Shown piece by piece: positions 43,201-50,407 of a stretch of DNA of 64,000 nt (its first letter is position 1; every line of letters starts with the position of its first letter). The translations under genes were made by a program, and so were the position numbers. Below the pieces are notes generated by a model that was given only the letters and a program-made list of their open reading frames with translations, was not told the DNA's origin and did no database searches. The DNA comes from Catenovulum sp052056295. GTDB taxonomy: Bacteria > Pseudomonadota > Gammaproteobacteria > Enterobacterales > Alteromonadaceae. The stretch covers positions 3,844,001 to 3,908,000 of the forward strand of contig NZ_CP182493.1 in NCBI RefSeq assembly GCF_052056295.1, given 5' to 3'.

Positions 43201-43721
43201 TAGTTGTGCCACTCATTTTGATGGTTCTGATACTGTTCTTCTTGTTTAAATTGGGCTGGAATACTTTCAGCAGACTGCGCTGGAATTTCATTTCTCGTCA
43301 GGAATACATCGAGCTTATCGACGTCAGCGATAGTAAAAGTGTCATGTCCTTGAGGAGCAAGTAAATCACGAGGTATGAATGGCGTGGTGTGAGGAAATAG
43401 CAACCCTTCACGATTAACCCATAAAGTGCAGACAATCGGTGTCAGTACTCCAGGCATATTACCGCTGTAATCTTTGCCATGGAATTTCCGAAGATAATAG
43501 GTAACCGGTCGATGATGAATTTCTACAGCGTTAAGGGTATCTGGTTCATTACGAAACAGATCTTCTAGCAATGTAGAATCAGGTTTAAGCTTACCTTCTT
43601 TGAATTCGTCGGTTGTAGCTCGCGCGTAATTCTTCAGATCTTGCTTTTTTAACGCACCTTTCGCGCTATCAGCATCGGCAAGAGAATTACGCCAATAGTG
43701 AATCCAGCCTTGATTATTCAT
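40203..43721 (-). CDS. SF1 helicase (COG1112 type) - PLD nuclease fusion; type II Mokosh-like defence protein
   Basis: 1172 residues. Upf1-like SF1 helicase motifs in order: Walker A GPPGTGKT (292-299), Walker B VDEAG (697-701), EHRR (793-796), VGTVHSLQGAE (911-921) and NVAVSRAK (948-955), with a long helical insert between Walker A and B (about 390-640). The C-terminus (about 1005-1150) is a phospholipase D-type nuclease domain with a complete HKD motif: H1108, K1110, D1115, then GSFNW (1122-1126). A single protein with COG1112 helicase plus PLD, without a kinase, is the description of type II Mokosh (MkoC) anti-phage systems. AAGGAC lies near the ATG. It sits in an accessory block with toxin-antitoxin genes. 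Confidence 0.85.
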   Translation of the reverse strand: MNNQGWIHYWRNSLADADSAKGALKKQDLKNYARATTDEFKEGKLKPDSTLLEDLFRNEPDTLNAVEIHHRPVTYYLRKFHGKDYSGNMPGVLTPIVCTLWVNREGLLFPHTTPFIPRDLLAPQGHDTFTIADVDKLDVFLTRNEIPAQSAESIPAQFKQEEQYQNHQNEWHNYYGLTQKLFADYCDRNRIEQFYENIESGGLVNKISECLGASKHILKLYDNLSNSSTTLPLLDSYAAKTVINHDECIDVSKTVNSRLGHSNSQFPLAKAQCDALAHTLAMQEGDILAVNGPPGTGKTTFVLSVVASLWIESALKESQPPLIIAASTNNQAVTNIIDAFGKDFDEGDDELSGRWLPDIFSYGGYLPSAYGALEAAKSYQTNHFYEKVEQLDFLDQAQAHFLERAKQAFPRQNFSDVTQVKACLLAELHQHKNQLDHIQNNWHHYNRQLNDIHSRLGDNPQQTLTNQQQALSNAQALKDNAKKHLTAWRSYLGNESIWLTLFKWLPPIKNKLELQRRSFMLSLIEHDEEQIENLSSDRFESLLKQVFSSKKEDFDDQKNRHQSCLEQYQEFEQSRLNWLEAIHDFTEDSPEQTVPQLTDIDSVLDITTRFRMFRLAVHYWEACWLLSCRDLGQELNKQARKTGLKTVRPRWQRRMMLTPCIVSTFHSLPSHMTYQSHVGNNEFETDYLLNEIDLLIVDEAGQVAPEVAAASFSLAKKALVIGDIYQIPPIRNVCSSIDRGNLKQHKVISSDHEYTVIQEKGRSVVTGSVMHVAQQASRFHYMPEAEPGMFLQEHRRCYDELISYCNDLCYQGILIPKRGQATEDSLYSPFSHLHVDGIAESFSGSRCNKLEAETIAAWLHANKGEIENYYGEPLAKCVGIITPFSAQVNQIKAACDEFDIKAGKGDEQLTVGTVHSLQGAERKIIIFSQVYTRHNDGGFIDMDPSMLNVAVSRAKDAFLVFGDLDIIDAAPSSSPRGLLAKYLFTDERNKLEFSVGQRPDLLQICGHPKLLTNAEEHDAFLSKLLSEVQRKIDIVSPWLLLDKLQSTGQLALLKTALQKGVQITIHTDRHFNTTVENHPDTNKVKAFQHCCATLEQLGIVINVINGVHSKSVFADDRYMAVGSFNWFSASRSGKYTNIETSLIYVGELEKEIKTQRDFLNSRGTCTNKQPVT

Positions 43722-44243
43722 ACCCTGTCCTTTAATTTTTAGTCGAATATTATATTACCAATAGAGTGTTTTTTGTAAGAACTTTGATCAAGTTCTTACT
43801 CGGTAACTGAGCCATGCTGATGGACAATTTTGAAATTGTATTAGTGGCTTCTGGAAGGTATCGCAAACATTGCACTGGTAAAATCCAAATAGTTGCTGCG
43901 TGAGTAGTACGCGAGGTACACCCTTGTCTGTACTGAACAACTAAATCAGGAAACTTTCGCATTTATATTCATCTTAGACTTGTGTAATTTAATAAACCGC
44001 AATAAAAAACTAATGTGTTTAGAGTTCTTTTCAGTTGCAGACCTAACCCATTTCGGTCCAAAAACGTGTTTACCCGTCTAACTGCCTGCTTTCGCGCAAA
44101 GCCGCTCTTAGATCATTTACGTTGATTCATTTTGGGGTAAAACGAGTTATAGCTGCGGAACCAGCCATTTTGCACAAGGCTCTAATTTGCTATCCAAATT
44201 TATTACATTTAACAAAATCGTTATTGATATTACATTTTTATTT
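43722..44243. other. Gene-free stretch between the helicase gene and the HigBA-like pair
   Basis: Divergent promoters of the helicase gene (minus) and the toxin-antitoxin pair (plus) should lie here. A 70-codon open frame at 43750-43962 (minus) has no ribosome site and no family resemblance. I see no tRNA, integrase or clear terminator. The sequence around 44040-44170 does not resemble other parts of the window. Confidence 0.4.
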
Positions 44244-44271
44244 TTGTATTGTGTGAGCATACACTATACAA
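44244..44271. promoter_or_regulatory. Palindromic operator/promoter of the HigBA-like operon
   Basis: A 28-bp palindrome in which 22 of 28 positions pair; half-sites TTGTATTGTGT and ACACTATACAA flank a GAGCAT centre. It ends with the -10-like TATACA and lies 13 bp before the toxin start codon. Position and symmetry fit autoregulation by the HigA-like antitoxin, as is usual for this family. Confidence 0.65.
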
Positions 44272-44284
44272 AGGGTTGTAGATT

Positions 44285-44572
44285 TTGATTGTTAGCTTTA
44301 AATCAAATGTTTTAGAGAGGTTATGGACGACGGGTGATATTTCGCTATTACCGAGTATTTATGTTTATGAAGTAATTGAAGTGTTAGATTTGTTAGATTC
44401 GTCAACTTGTATTACTGACCTAGAATTACTCGGTGGTTTCAAGATTGACGAGTACGAACCAGAAAATTGGGCGGTTACCATTACAGTTAATAGTGTAGAG
44501 CCAGTTGGCAGTGTTACCTGTTTGTATCGCCACGGTGACGCTTACAATGTTAATTTAAACGAGTTTAATTAG
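44285..44572 (+). CDS. HigB/RelE-like toxin, divergent
   Basis: 95 residues from TTG 44285 (MIVSFKSN); AAAGGG lies about 9 bp upstream and there is no ATG. The family outline is there: MIxSFKxxxLERLW, a helix with VIEVLDLLDSSTCITDLELL, then WAVTITVNS and the ending LYRHGDAYNVNLNEF, which matches RxxDGDAYDVDYxDYH of HigB. The basic residues that normally cleave mRNA on the ribosome are mostly missing (YRHGDAY where RFxDGDAY is usual; acidic KIDEYEPENW), so toxicity may be reduced. The cognate antitoxin follows 7 bp later. Confidence 0.75.
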   Translation: MIVSFKSNVLERLWTTGDISLLPSIYVYEVIEVLDLLDSSTCITDLELLGGFKIDEYEPENWAVTITVNSVEPVGSVTCLYRHGDAYNVNLNEFN

Positions 44573-44579
44573 GTGACAT

Positions 44580-44879
44580 ATGAGCATAGTTAGAAGCAAT
44601 AAATTACCAGCTCAGCATCCTGGAGCTATTTTTAAAAAGCGTATTTTAGATAGGCACAAGATTACAATTGTTCAAGCCGCTAAGTTGATGCATGTTAACC
44701 GACCTCATTTGAATAATTTTGTAAATGGCAAAGTGTCAGTGACAGCGCCGTTAGCATATAAGTTAGAGCGATCTACCGGTATTAATGCTGCATTTTGGCT
44801 GAGTCTGCAGACCAAGTATGATTTGTATGTAAACAGTAATTTAGAAGTGGAAGCAGAGCCGCTTTATGCTTTTGGCTGA
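44580..44879 (+). CDS. HigA-family addiction-module antitoxin (XRE HTH)
   Basis: 99 residues. HigA pattern: PAQHPGAIFKKRILDRHKIT, then an XRE HTH (VQAAKLMHVNRPHLNNFVNG, KVSVTAPLAYKLERSTGINA) and AFWLSLQTKYDLYV at the C-terminus. It binds the toxin and represses the operon, probably at the palindrome at 44244-44271. AGGTGAC precedes the ATG. Gene order toxin-antitoxin is typical of higBA. Confidence 0.88.
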   Translation: MSIVRSNKLPAQHPGAIFKKRILDRHKITIVQAAKLMHVNRPHLNNFVNGKVSVTAPLAYKLERSTGINAAFWLSLQTKYDLYVNSNLEVEAEPLYAFG

Positions 44880-44945
44880 GATTAAAATGTATTCTTAACA
44901 GAAATACTGTTAGTTAAAGTCTTGATTTAGGCTTTCGCACAGTTG

Positions 44946-44991
44946 TTTCGAATATTTCAAATATTGACTTCTTTCGAATATTTCGGATAAT
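44946..44991 (+). promoter_or_regulatory. Promoter with repeated operator before the HTH-antitoxin gene
   Basis: TTTCGAATATTTC occurs twice, at 44946-44958 and 44972-44984 (26 bp apart). Between and over them lies a promoter, TTGACT (44964-44969), 16-bp spacer, GATAAT (44986-44991). The second repeat fills the spacer, so binding by the antitoxin encoded at 45036 would block RNA polymerase. Confidence 0.6.
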
Positions 44992-45035
44992 TAAACAGGT
45001 ACCGAAATTTATAACTTAGGTTAGCGAGAGTAACT

Positions 45036-45488
45036 ATGAGCATAGCTACAACATTACCAAGTGCTGAAGAAATTGCATTGGCTAGGCTTGGTAGCCAAGA
45101 GCTTTCCGCCGTGATGGAAACAAATGGAGAAGCTCAAACAATAAACATAGTTGATAAAAGTGGTAAAGCTCACGAGGTAACTATTCCAGCGAGTGCGCTT
45201 AGTTTAATGATTGAAGTGTTAACTCAGCTAGGGCAGGGAAACTCAGTGAGTATCACACCAATTCATGCTGAACTTACAACGCAAGAAGCAGCTGATTTAC
45301 TTAATATTTCTCGTCCAACATTTATCAAGTTATTAGATTCTGGAGTTGTTCCTTTCACTCGGACTGGTAATCGTCGTAAAGTCGCTTTTGCTGATGTAAT
45401 GGCTTATAAGAAAAATCTTGAAGAACAAAGTCTTGCTGCGCTTGATGAATTAACTGCATTAGATCAAGAAATGGATATGGGATATTAA
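45036..45488 (+). CDS. HTH (excisionase-type) antitoxin of a PIN toxin-antitoxin pair
   Basis: 150 residues. The N-terminal part (about 1-80) carries HEVTIPASALSLMIEVLTQL, and a MerR/excisionase-type HTH (about 86-135) reads ELTTQEAADLLNISRPTFIK then LLDSGVVPFTRTGNRRKVAF. The C-terminal tail ends EMDMGY. This protein type is found directly upstream of PIN-domain toxins; here the stop overlaps the ATG of a PIN gene (TAATG), but that gene is cut short. The antitoxin itself looks complete. Confidence 0.82.
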   Translation: MSIATTLPSAEEIALARLGSQELSAVMETNGEAQTINIVDKSGKAHEVTIPASALSLMIEVLTQLGQGNSVSITPIHAELTTQEAADLLNISRPTFIKLLDSGVVPFTRTGNRRKVAFADVMAYKKNLEEQSLAALDELTALDQEMDMGY

Positions 45489-45616
45489 TGGCATCATACA
45501 CAGTTATTTTAGATGCGTGTGTTATGTATCCTGCGCCACTGCGCAGTTACTTGCTGTATTTAGCCACCACAGGGTTATTTAGAGCAAGGTGGACTAATAA
45601 AATTCATGACGAATAG
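45488..45616 (+). pseudogene. PIN-domain toxin, truncated after 42 residues
   Basis: ATG 45488 overlaps the antitoxin stop. The frame gives MASYTVILDACVMYPAPLRS and then LATTGLFRARWTNKIHDE before a TAG. This is the N-terminus of a PIN ribonuclease (first catalytic Asp of ILDAC), which normally continues HDEW for 130 or more residues. Homology stops at GACGAATAG, which is the start of fic-derived DNA, so the toxin was cut by recombination. The other catalytic acids are gone and it cannot be active. Confidence 0.82.
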
Positions 45617-45846
45617 ACCAAACAAAACTCACCAGCGAAGAAGTTAAAGTATTAAACTGCATGTTAGATGGTGATTTTGACCAAGGCATAAACACCAGCC
45701 AATACCAAAAAGTAACAAAAGTAATTAGACCAACGGCAACAAGGCATTTAGCTGCACTGGTTGAAAATGGATGTTTAGTTAAGTCAGGTGCTGGAGGCAG
45801 GAGTACTAGGTATTTGTTAGTGGGGGATTTTGATGGAGTGGTGTGA
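45610..45846 (+). pseudogene. Second fic gene, 3' remnant
   Basis: From 45610 the DNA matches the end of the intact fic gene (39739-39957) at about 93% by hand count. Most differences are in third codon positions; protein changes are few (Q to E, R to C, S to I). The frame reads RIDQTKLTSEEVKVLN onward, through KVIRPTATRHLAALVENGCL, to an altered end GDFDGVV. It has no start or catalytic domain. It is the tail of a paralogous fic gene whose front was lost at the junction with the PIN gene. Confidence 0.88.
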
Positions 45847-45949
45847 ATTAATTTTTAACCTTGAACGATAGCTACCTTTGACGGTTGCCGGATGGGTAGA
45901 AGCAGCTATGCAATTAATATTTCAATTTAAGAACTTTCTCTGTTGAAAA

Positions 45950-47368
45950 TTGCATAAACAAGTAAAATATGAAACCAATCATAGTCGGCACGGATGGTTA
46001 GGTATAGAAGTGAGGAAAATAAGACACAAAATAGGCGTTTTTGTATTAAACGCGATATATAGACTTGAGTTATGGGCAATTAAGCACCTTACAAATAAAT
46101 CAGATGTATTTAGATATGTGGCTATTTCTCATGCCCGTATCATTGCCAGTCAGCTCTTCGATAGCAATACTGTGAGCGAAAACATTAATTTAGCTATTGC
46201 TGCTATTTACAAGCTTTCAAACGTCGAAGCATCAGGTATAGACGATAAGACCGATTTCGAACAAGTTCAGGAACTTACGCACACATTAGAAACCAATAAA
46301 AATGTGCAAAATTTACTTGCAGAATATCATTTGGCTATCTCTTATGCTTTTTCAAAAGCCTCCTTAACAGACACAACACAAATCTCAGACGAACATACCG
46401 CCAAAGCAAAGTTATTTAACGCAGATATCGAGCCCTTTGAGACAAAGTCATTTGATAAACGGTTAAATGAAGTGAAGACTGAAAGGAAAGTACTACAGAA
46501 AAAACTTAATCAGATACTTAAAAATAAAATAGCAAAAGTAAAAGAAGAGCAGATCGGTAAAATCTCTTTAACGCCATCCGATGTAACAATTTTACTTAGT
46601 ATGTTTTCAACGCTTTTTTTAATCAGTGGGTATTATTACAATCATAGTTTGCTAAGCGAGCTCAATGTTAACAGTGACCATTTTTATTTATTATCTGACT
46701 ATATTTCTACAAGTGTAAGTCTAATTGTTACCCCTTTTATATGGACAGCTATATTTGTCGTCTTCTTTTTATTAGGTGCAAGTAATCAATTAGACAATAG
46801 AATAAAGGAAAATCAGCTAAAGCTTCAAATTAACGACAAGCCTCCAGTTTCCTTTCCCTTGTTGATCATACTTATAAATATCATGGAATTGATTTCTTTA
46901 TTCCAAGACCACTCGGGTAGAAATTACACGGTTCTTGCCATGAATGGGTTAATCGTTTCACTCTATTTTATAGAGAAGATCCCTTTTCATTACTTCAAGC
47001 ATCCAATAAAAATTTTTAGTTGCGTTTTTGTCTGCATTGGCTTTTTCTGGAATTTGAACACTAAAGTTGACTCTGAAATCCAGAAGATTAAATCAGATGA
47101 CTATCAGCCTATGTATTTAGTAGAGTTTGATGAAAAAATGGTTTTGGGAGAGTCGATGGAATTCATTGCTCTAAATTCAAATTATATAATAATGAGGGGC
47201 ACTGATTCTAAAAGAATTGAAATTTATCCCAAATCGCATATTAATAAATTGATGCCGAATCCAGTCCAAGGTTATGAACTAAATTTTTTTGAATGGATGT
47301 TTAAATTTATCGAACTAAATCAAGAGCTATATGAAGTTATTGCAAATGGACACAAAGAAAAGAATTAG
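45950..47368 (+). CDS. Orphan membrane protein with about five TM segments
   Basis: 472 residues from TTG 45950; the start is uncertain (GTG near 46010 is another option) because no ATG lies in the first 200 codons. The N-terminal half is soluble and helical, with a coiled coil near 165-195 (LNEVKTERKVLQKKLNQILK). About five TMs follow: ILLSMFSTLFLISGYYY, YISTSVSLIVTPFIWTAIFV, LLIILINIMELISLF, LAMNGLIVSLYFIEKI and KIFSCVFVCIGFFW. A short soluble tail ends it. No family recognised. It is more AT-rich than its neighbours and lies beside the accessory block, so it may be acquired. Function unknown. Confidence 0.6.
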   Translation: MHKQVKYETNHSRHGWLGIEVRKIRHKIGVFVLNAIYRLELWAIKHLTNKSDVFRYVAISHARIIASQLFDSNTVSENINLAIAAIYKLSNVEASGIDDKTDFEQVQELTHTLETNKNVQNLLAEYHLAISYAFSKASLTDTTQISDEHTAKAKLFNADIEPFETKSFDKRLNEVKTERKVLQKKLNQILKNKIAKVKEEQIGKISLTPSDVTILLSMFSTLFLISGYYYNHSLLSELNVNSDHFYLLSDYISTSVSLIVTPFIWTAIFVVFFLLGASNQLDNRIKENQLKLQINDKPPVSFPLLIILINIMELISLFQDHSGRNYTVLAMNGLIVSLYFIEKIPFHYFKHPIKIFSCVFVCIGFFWNLNTKVDSEIQKIKSDDYQPMYLVEFDEKMVLGESMEFIALNSNYIIMRGTDSKRIEIYPKSHINKLMPNPVQGYELNFFEWMFKFIELNQELYEVIANGHKEKN

Positions 47369-47723
47369 GAATCCGGCTTATATAGCTCAGTCTATAAAGT
47401 AATGGTTGTCGGAACCTCACAGAGGGGAGAGGTTTGTTTCACCCAACTATTAAAGAAAAGTTTTATAGCCTCGTACGGCAATCATTCATCAGAAAAAATG
47501 TAAAATTGGTTGGGCTTTAAGCGGGTTTTGATGCTGGTAGCTTTAGGTGTACGATTATAGATTAGACTGATTTTCAGCTCTGTCGATAACTTACATATTC
47601 TTTAATCGTCTATTCCCAAATTATCCAGCGTAGTAATGGAAACTTACCTTAGGCTGTTGGATGATGAATTGTTTGCTTTAGAGCAAAATGGGTATTTTAA
47701 AATAGCGGAGCTATCAGCCGAAG
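47369..47723. other. Gene-free stretch after the orphan membrane protein
   Basis: No supportable gene. A TTTAGAGCAAAATG at about 47678 recalls the end of the dispersed hairpin repeat, but the rest of the element is missing. A tRNA-like TATAGCTCAGT at 47382 is not part of a foldable tRNA. The stretch may be a scar of past insertions at the right edge of the accessory region. Confidence 0.4.
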
Positions 47724-47761
47724 AAAAAAAAGCCAGATTCAATCCCCAATCAAATCTGGCT
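47724..47761 (-). terminator. Intrinsic terminator of bamD
   Basis: AGCCAGATT (47731-47739) and AATCTGGCT (47753-47761) form a 9-bp stem; on the minus strand it is followed by a run of T (A-run 47724-47730 on the plus strand). It lies 30 bp after the bamD stop. Confidence 0.8.
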
Positions 47762-47790
47762 TATTTCATACTTTAAACGCTAATACTAGC

Positions 47791-48549
47791 TTAGTTAACC
47801 ATTGGGTTATCAGGGTAGTTTAGCTTCAATACTTGGTAGGTATTGTTGTACAAATCGGTTAATTTAAGCTGGTGGTAGCTTTCTAACATCATTTCTAATG
47901 CTTTTTCTACTTGTTGGGTGTCGCCTAAATTTTCCAATACATATTGTGCGCGGTTTGCTGCTGCTACGTAGCTGCCGCGTTTCATGTAGTATTGCGCTAC
48001 GGCCAATTCACTTTTTGCTATAAAGTCTTTTATAAAAATCATGCGTTGGCGCGCGTCTTTAGCGTATTTGCTGTGCGGGTATTGGTTAATTATAGTGTTA
48101 AAGTCGTTAAACGCTTCTCTGTGTTCGGTAATGTCGCGGTCAAATCGCTCTATGCCCACCATTTCTTGCAAGGCATTTTGTGCCGCTTTGGTGTTGGTTA
48201 AACCGCGCATGTAGTACACATAGTCGATATCTGTGTGGGTTGGGTTTAATTTTAAAAAGCGGTCTATCGACGCTAAAGCTTGCGCTGTATTGTCAGTTTT
48301 GTAGTACGAGTATATTAGGTCTAGCTGAATTTGGTGCGAATATGGGCCAAAAGGGAAGCTTGCATCAAGTGCTGATAAAATTTCTGCCGCTCTTACATAA
48401 TTACCTTGAAGTAATAAATCTTTTGCTTCGTTGTATTGAGCTTCTACTGCAGATTGCTCTGCAACTACTATTTCATCTGGGGTGTTTGAACATCCAGCAA
48501 GTACATTTAGCGCCAAAGCACCCACAATTAGGCTATGTTTCAAGTTCAA
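47791..48549 (-). CDS. bamD: Outer-membrane assembly lipoprotein BamD
   Basis: 252 residues. The start is TTG 48549: GAGGGAG lies 6 bp upstream and no ATG precedes the lipobox VLAGC (about 16-20). TPR-based BamD pattern: YNEAKDLLLQGNYVRAAEIL, SALDASFPFGPYSHQIQLDL, YYMRGLTNTKAAQNALQEMV, DFNTIINQYPHSKYAKDARQ, AVAQYYMKRGSYVAAANRAQ. BamD is the essential lipoprotein partner of BamA in inserting beta-barrels into the outer membrane. It is divergent from rluD, as in many gammaproteobacteria. Length is normal. Confidence 0.95.
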   Translation of the reverse strand: MNLKHSLIVGALALNVLAGCSNTPDEIVVAEQSAVEAQYNEAKDLLLQGNYVRAAEILSALDASFPFGPYSHQIQLDLIYSYYKTDNTAQALASIDRFLKLNPTHTDIDYVYYMRGLTNTKAAQNALQEMVGIERFDRDITEHREAFNDFNTIINQYPHSKYAKDARQRMIFIKDFIAKSELAVAQYYMKRGSYVAAANRAQYVLENLGDTQQVEKALEMMLESYHQLKLTDLYNNTYQVLKLNYPDNPMVN

Positions 48550-48654
48550 CCTGAACTCCCTCTTATTTTAAATGGTAATTTAATCTGTATAATAATCTGC
48601 CCATTCTAACCTAGGGCAAGCCAAGTTGCACAGATTTATCATTCAGAGCGCGAT

Positions 48655-49629
48655 ATGACAGAAAAAATTACATTAACTGGTACGCTACCCCAAACCGCAA
48701 TTGGTAGCCGTTTAGATCAAGCAATTTCAGAATTGTTCCCTGAATATTCTCGATCTCGTTTAAAAGAATGGTTATTAGCTGGCCATATTACTGTGGATGG
48801 TGTGGTTGCAACTAAACCGCGCGAAAAGGTTTTAGGCGGCGAACTTATTGAAATTGAAGCCGAAATTAAAGCTGAAGTTGAAGCGCCGGCACAAGATATT
48901 GAGCTAGATATTGTTTACGAAGACGACGATATTTTAGTGATAAATAAACCGGCTAATTTGGTTGTGCACCCAGGTGCGGGCAACCCAAAAGGCACAATTT
49001 TAAATGCGTTGCTGCATCATTACCCACAAATTGAGCAAGTGCCACGCGCGGGTATTGTGCATCGTTTAGATAAAGACACTACAGGTTTAATGGTTGTTGC
49101 GAAAAATTTACCTGCACAAACTTCATTGGTTGCTCAATTGCAAGACAAAACGGTAACGCGTGAATACGAAGCTATTGTAAATGGCACTATGACAGCGGGT
49201 GGTGTGGCGGATTACCCAATTGGTCGTCATCCAACTAAACGTACTATTCAAGCTGTAGTGCACGACGGTAAACCAGCGGTTACGCATTATCGTGTTGCTG
49301 AAAAATATCGCGCGCATACACGTTTGCGTTTGCGGTTAGAAACTGGCCGTACTCACCAAATTCGTGTGCATATGTCGCATTTAAAACATCCTTTGGTGGG
49401 TGATTATGCATACGGCGGTAAAGTTCGCCCACCAAAAGGTGCGGTTGAAGGTTTAATTGAAGCGTTACGTGGTTTTCGTCGTCAAGCTTTGCATGCTGCA
49501 ATTTTGGAGTTGGAACACCCAGCAACAGGTGAGTGGATGCAGTTTGAAGCACCAGTACCAGAAGATATGACCACCATTGCTGCTATTTTGCGTGAAGACA
49601 CTAAATTAAACGGTTTGGATAATGACTAA
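48655..49629 (+). CDS. rluD: 23S rRNA pseudouridine synthase RluD
   Basis: 324 residues. An S4 RNA-binding domain (about 16-75, SRLDQAISELFPEYSRSRLK) precedes the RluA-type catalytic domain with AGIVHRLDKDTTGLMVVAK; Asp139 is the catalytic residue, at the same number as in E. coli RluD. RTHQIRVHMSHLKHPLVGD is also conserved. RluD makes pseudouridines 1911, 1915 and 1917 in helix 69 of 23S rRNA. It overlaps pgeF by 8 bp; the order bamD / rluD-pgeF-clpB is conserved in gammaproteobacteria. Confidence 0.95.
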   Translation: MTEKITLTGTLPQTAIGSRLDQAISELFPEYSRSRLKEWLLAGHITVDGVVATKPREKVLGGELIEIEAEIKAEVEAPAQDIELDIVYEDDDILVINKPANLVVHPGAGNPKGTILNALLHHYPQIEQVPRAGIVHRLDKDTTGLMVVAKNLPAQTSLVAQLQDKTVTREYEAIVNGTMTAGGVADYPIGRHPTKRTIQAVVHDGKPAVTHYRVAEKYRAHTRLRLRLETGRTHQIRVHMSHLKHPLVGDYAYGGKVRPPKGAVEGLIEALRGFRRQALHAAILELEHPATGEWMQFEAPVPEDMTTIAAILREDTKLNGLDND

Positions 49630-50374
49630 TTCAAACCGTTGTTTTGAGCCCAATTGGCCTGCACCTGCCAAGGTTAAGGCCATGCAAACAACACGTTTAA
49701 ATGGTTTAAGCACAGCGCCTTATTCCTGTTTTAATTTAGCCATGCATGTAGCAGATGACGCCGCTGTGGTTGAGCAAAACCGCCAATTGTTAGATATTGA
49801 ACATCCTATTGTTTGGCTTGAGCAGGTGCATGGTAATAATTGTGTCGATTTATCTAAATTAGATAATTTTAATACTGTGCCAGTGGCCGATGCCTCTATC
49901 ACTCATAAACCTAAACAAGTATGTGTGGTAATGACGGCAGATTGTTTACCTGTTTTATTAACTGACAAAAACGCAAACTTTGTTGCGGCAGTGCATTGTG
50001 GTTGGCGTGGCTTGCAGCAGCAGTTGTTAACCCAAGTTATTCAGTCGGCCATAGCTAAAAATGCGATTGTAGCGAGTGATATTTTAGTTTGGTTTGGCCC
50101 GGCAATTGGTAAAGATGCTTTTGAAGTTGGCACTGAGGTTAAACAAGCTTTTGTTGACGTGGATGAAAGTTACGCGCAGGCTTTTAAACCTTCGTCTAAT
50201 CAAACTAAGTTTTTGGCGGATATTTTTAAGTTAGCCAGTATTGAGTTAAATAAACTTAACGTTACTGAAATTTATTCTGATTTTGAATGCACTGTTACCA
50301 ATAGCGATAAATATTTTAGTTATCGCAAAGAAGGGGTGACTGGTCGGCAAGCAAGTTTGATCTGGATCGATTAG
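49622..50374 (+). CDS. pgeF: Peptidoglycan editing factor PgeF (YfiH, laccase-like)
   Basis: 250 residues. Family motifs: LNLAMHVADD-like FNLAMHVADD, VWLEQVHGNNC, TADCLPVLLTD, FVAAVHCGWRGLQQQLLTQV, and VWFGPAIGKDAFEVGTEVK. The His and Cys residues of these motifs bind the metal. The family was first called polyphenol oxidase; in E. coli it corrects peptidoglycan by removing L-Ser-containing precursors. It follows rluD with an 8-bp overlap and precedes clpB. Confidence 0.92.
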   Translation: MTNSNRCFEPNWPAPAKVKAMQTTRLNGLSTAPYSCFNLAMHVADDAAVVEQNRQLLDIEHPIVWLEQVHGNNCVDLSKLDNFNTVPVADASITHKPKQVCVVMTADCLPVLLTDKNANFVAAVHCGWRGLQQQLLTQVIQSAIAKNAIVASDILVWFGPAIGKDAFEVGTEVKQAFVDVDESYAQAFKPSSNQTKFLADIFKLASIELNKLNVTEIYSDFECTVTNSDKYFSYRKEGVTGRQASLIWID

Positions 50375-50407
50375 TTTGCGCTAGATCATATTTTATCTTT
50401 AGTTGCT

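Noticed and set aside
43750..43962. 70-codon open frame on the minus strand
   Set aside because: No ribosome site, no recognisable family and unusual composition; treated as non-coding.
39739..45846. fic direct repeats as integrase att sites
   Set aside because: No integrase or recombinase is present, the copies differ at about 7% of bases mostly at third codon positions, and the repeat is far longer than an att core.
47380..47440. tRNA-like string TATAGCTCAGT after the orphan membrane gene
   Set aside because: Only the D-arm string matches; no acceptor, anticodon or T-arm pairing follows, and there is no CCA end.
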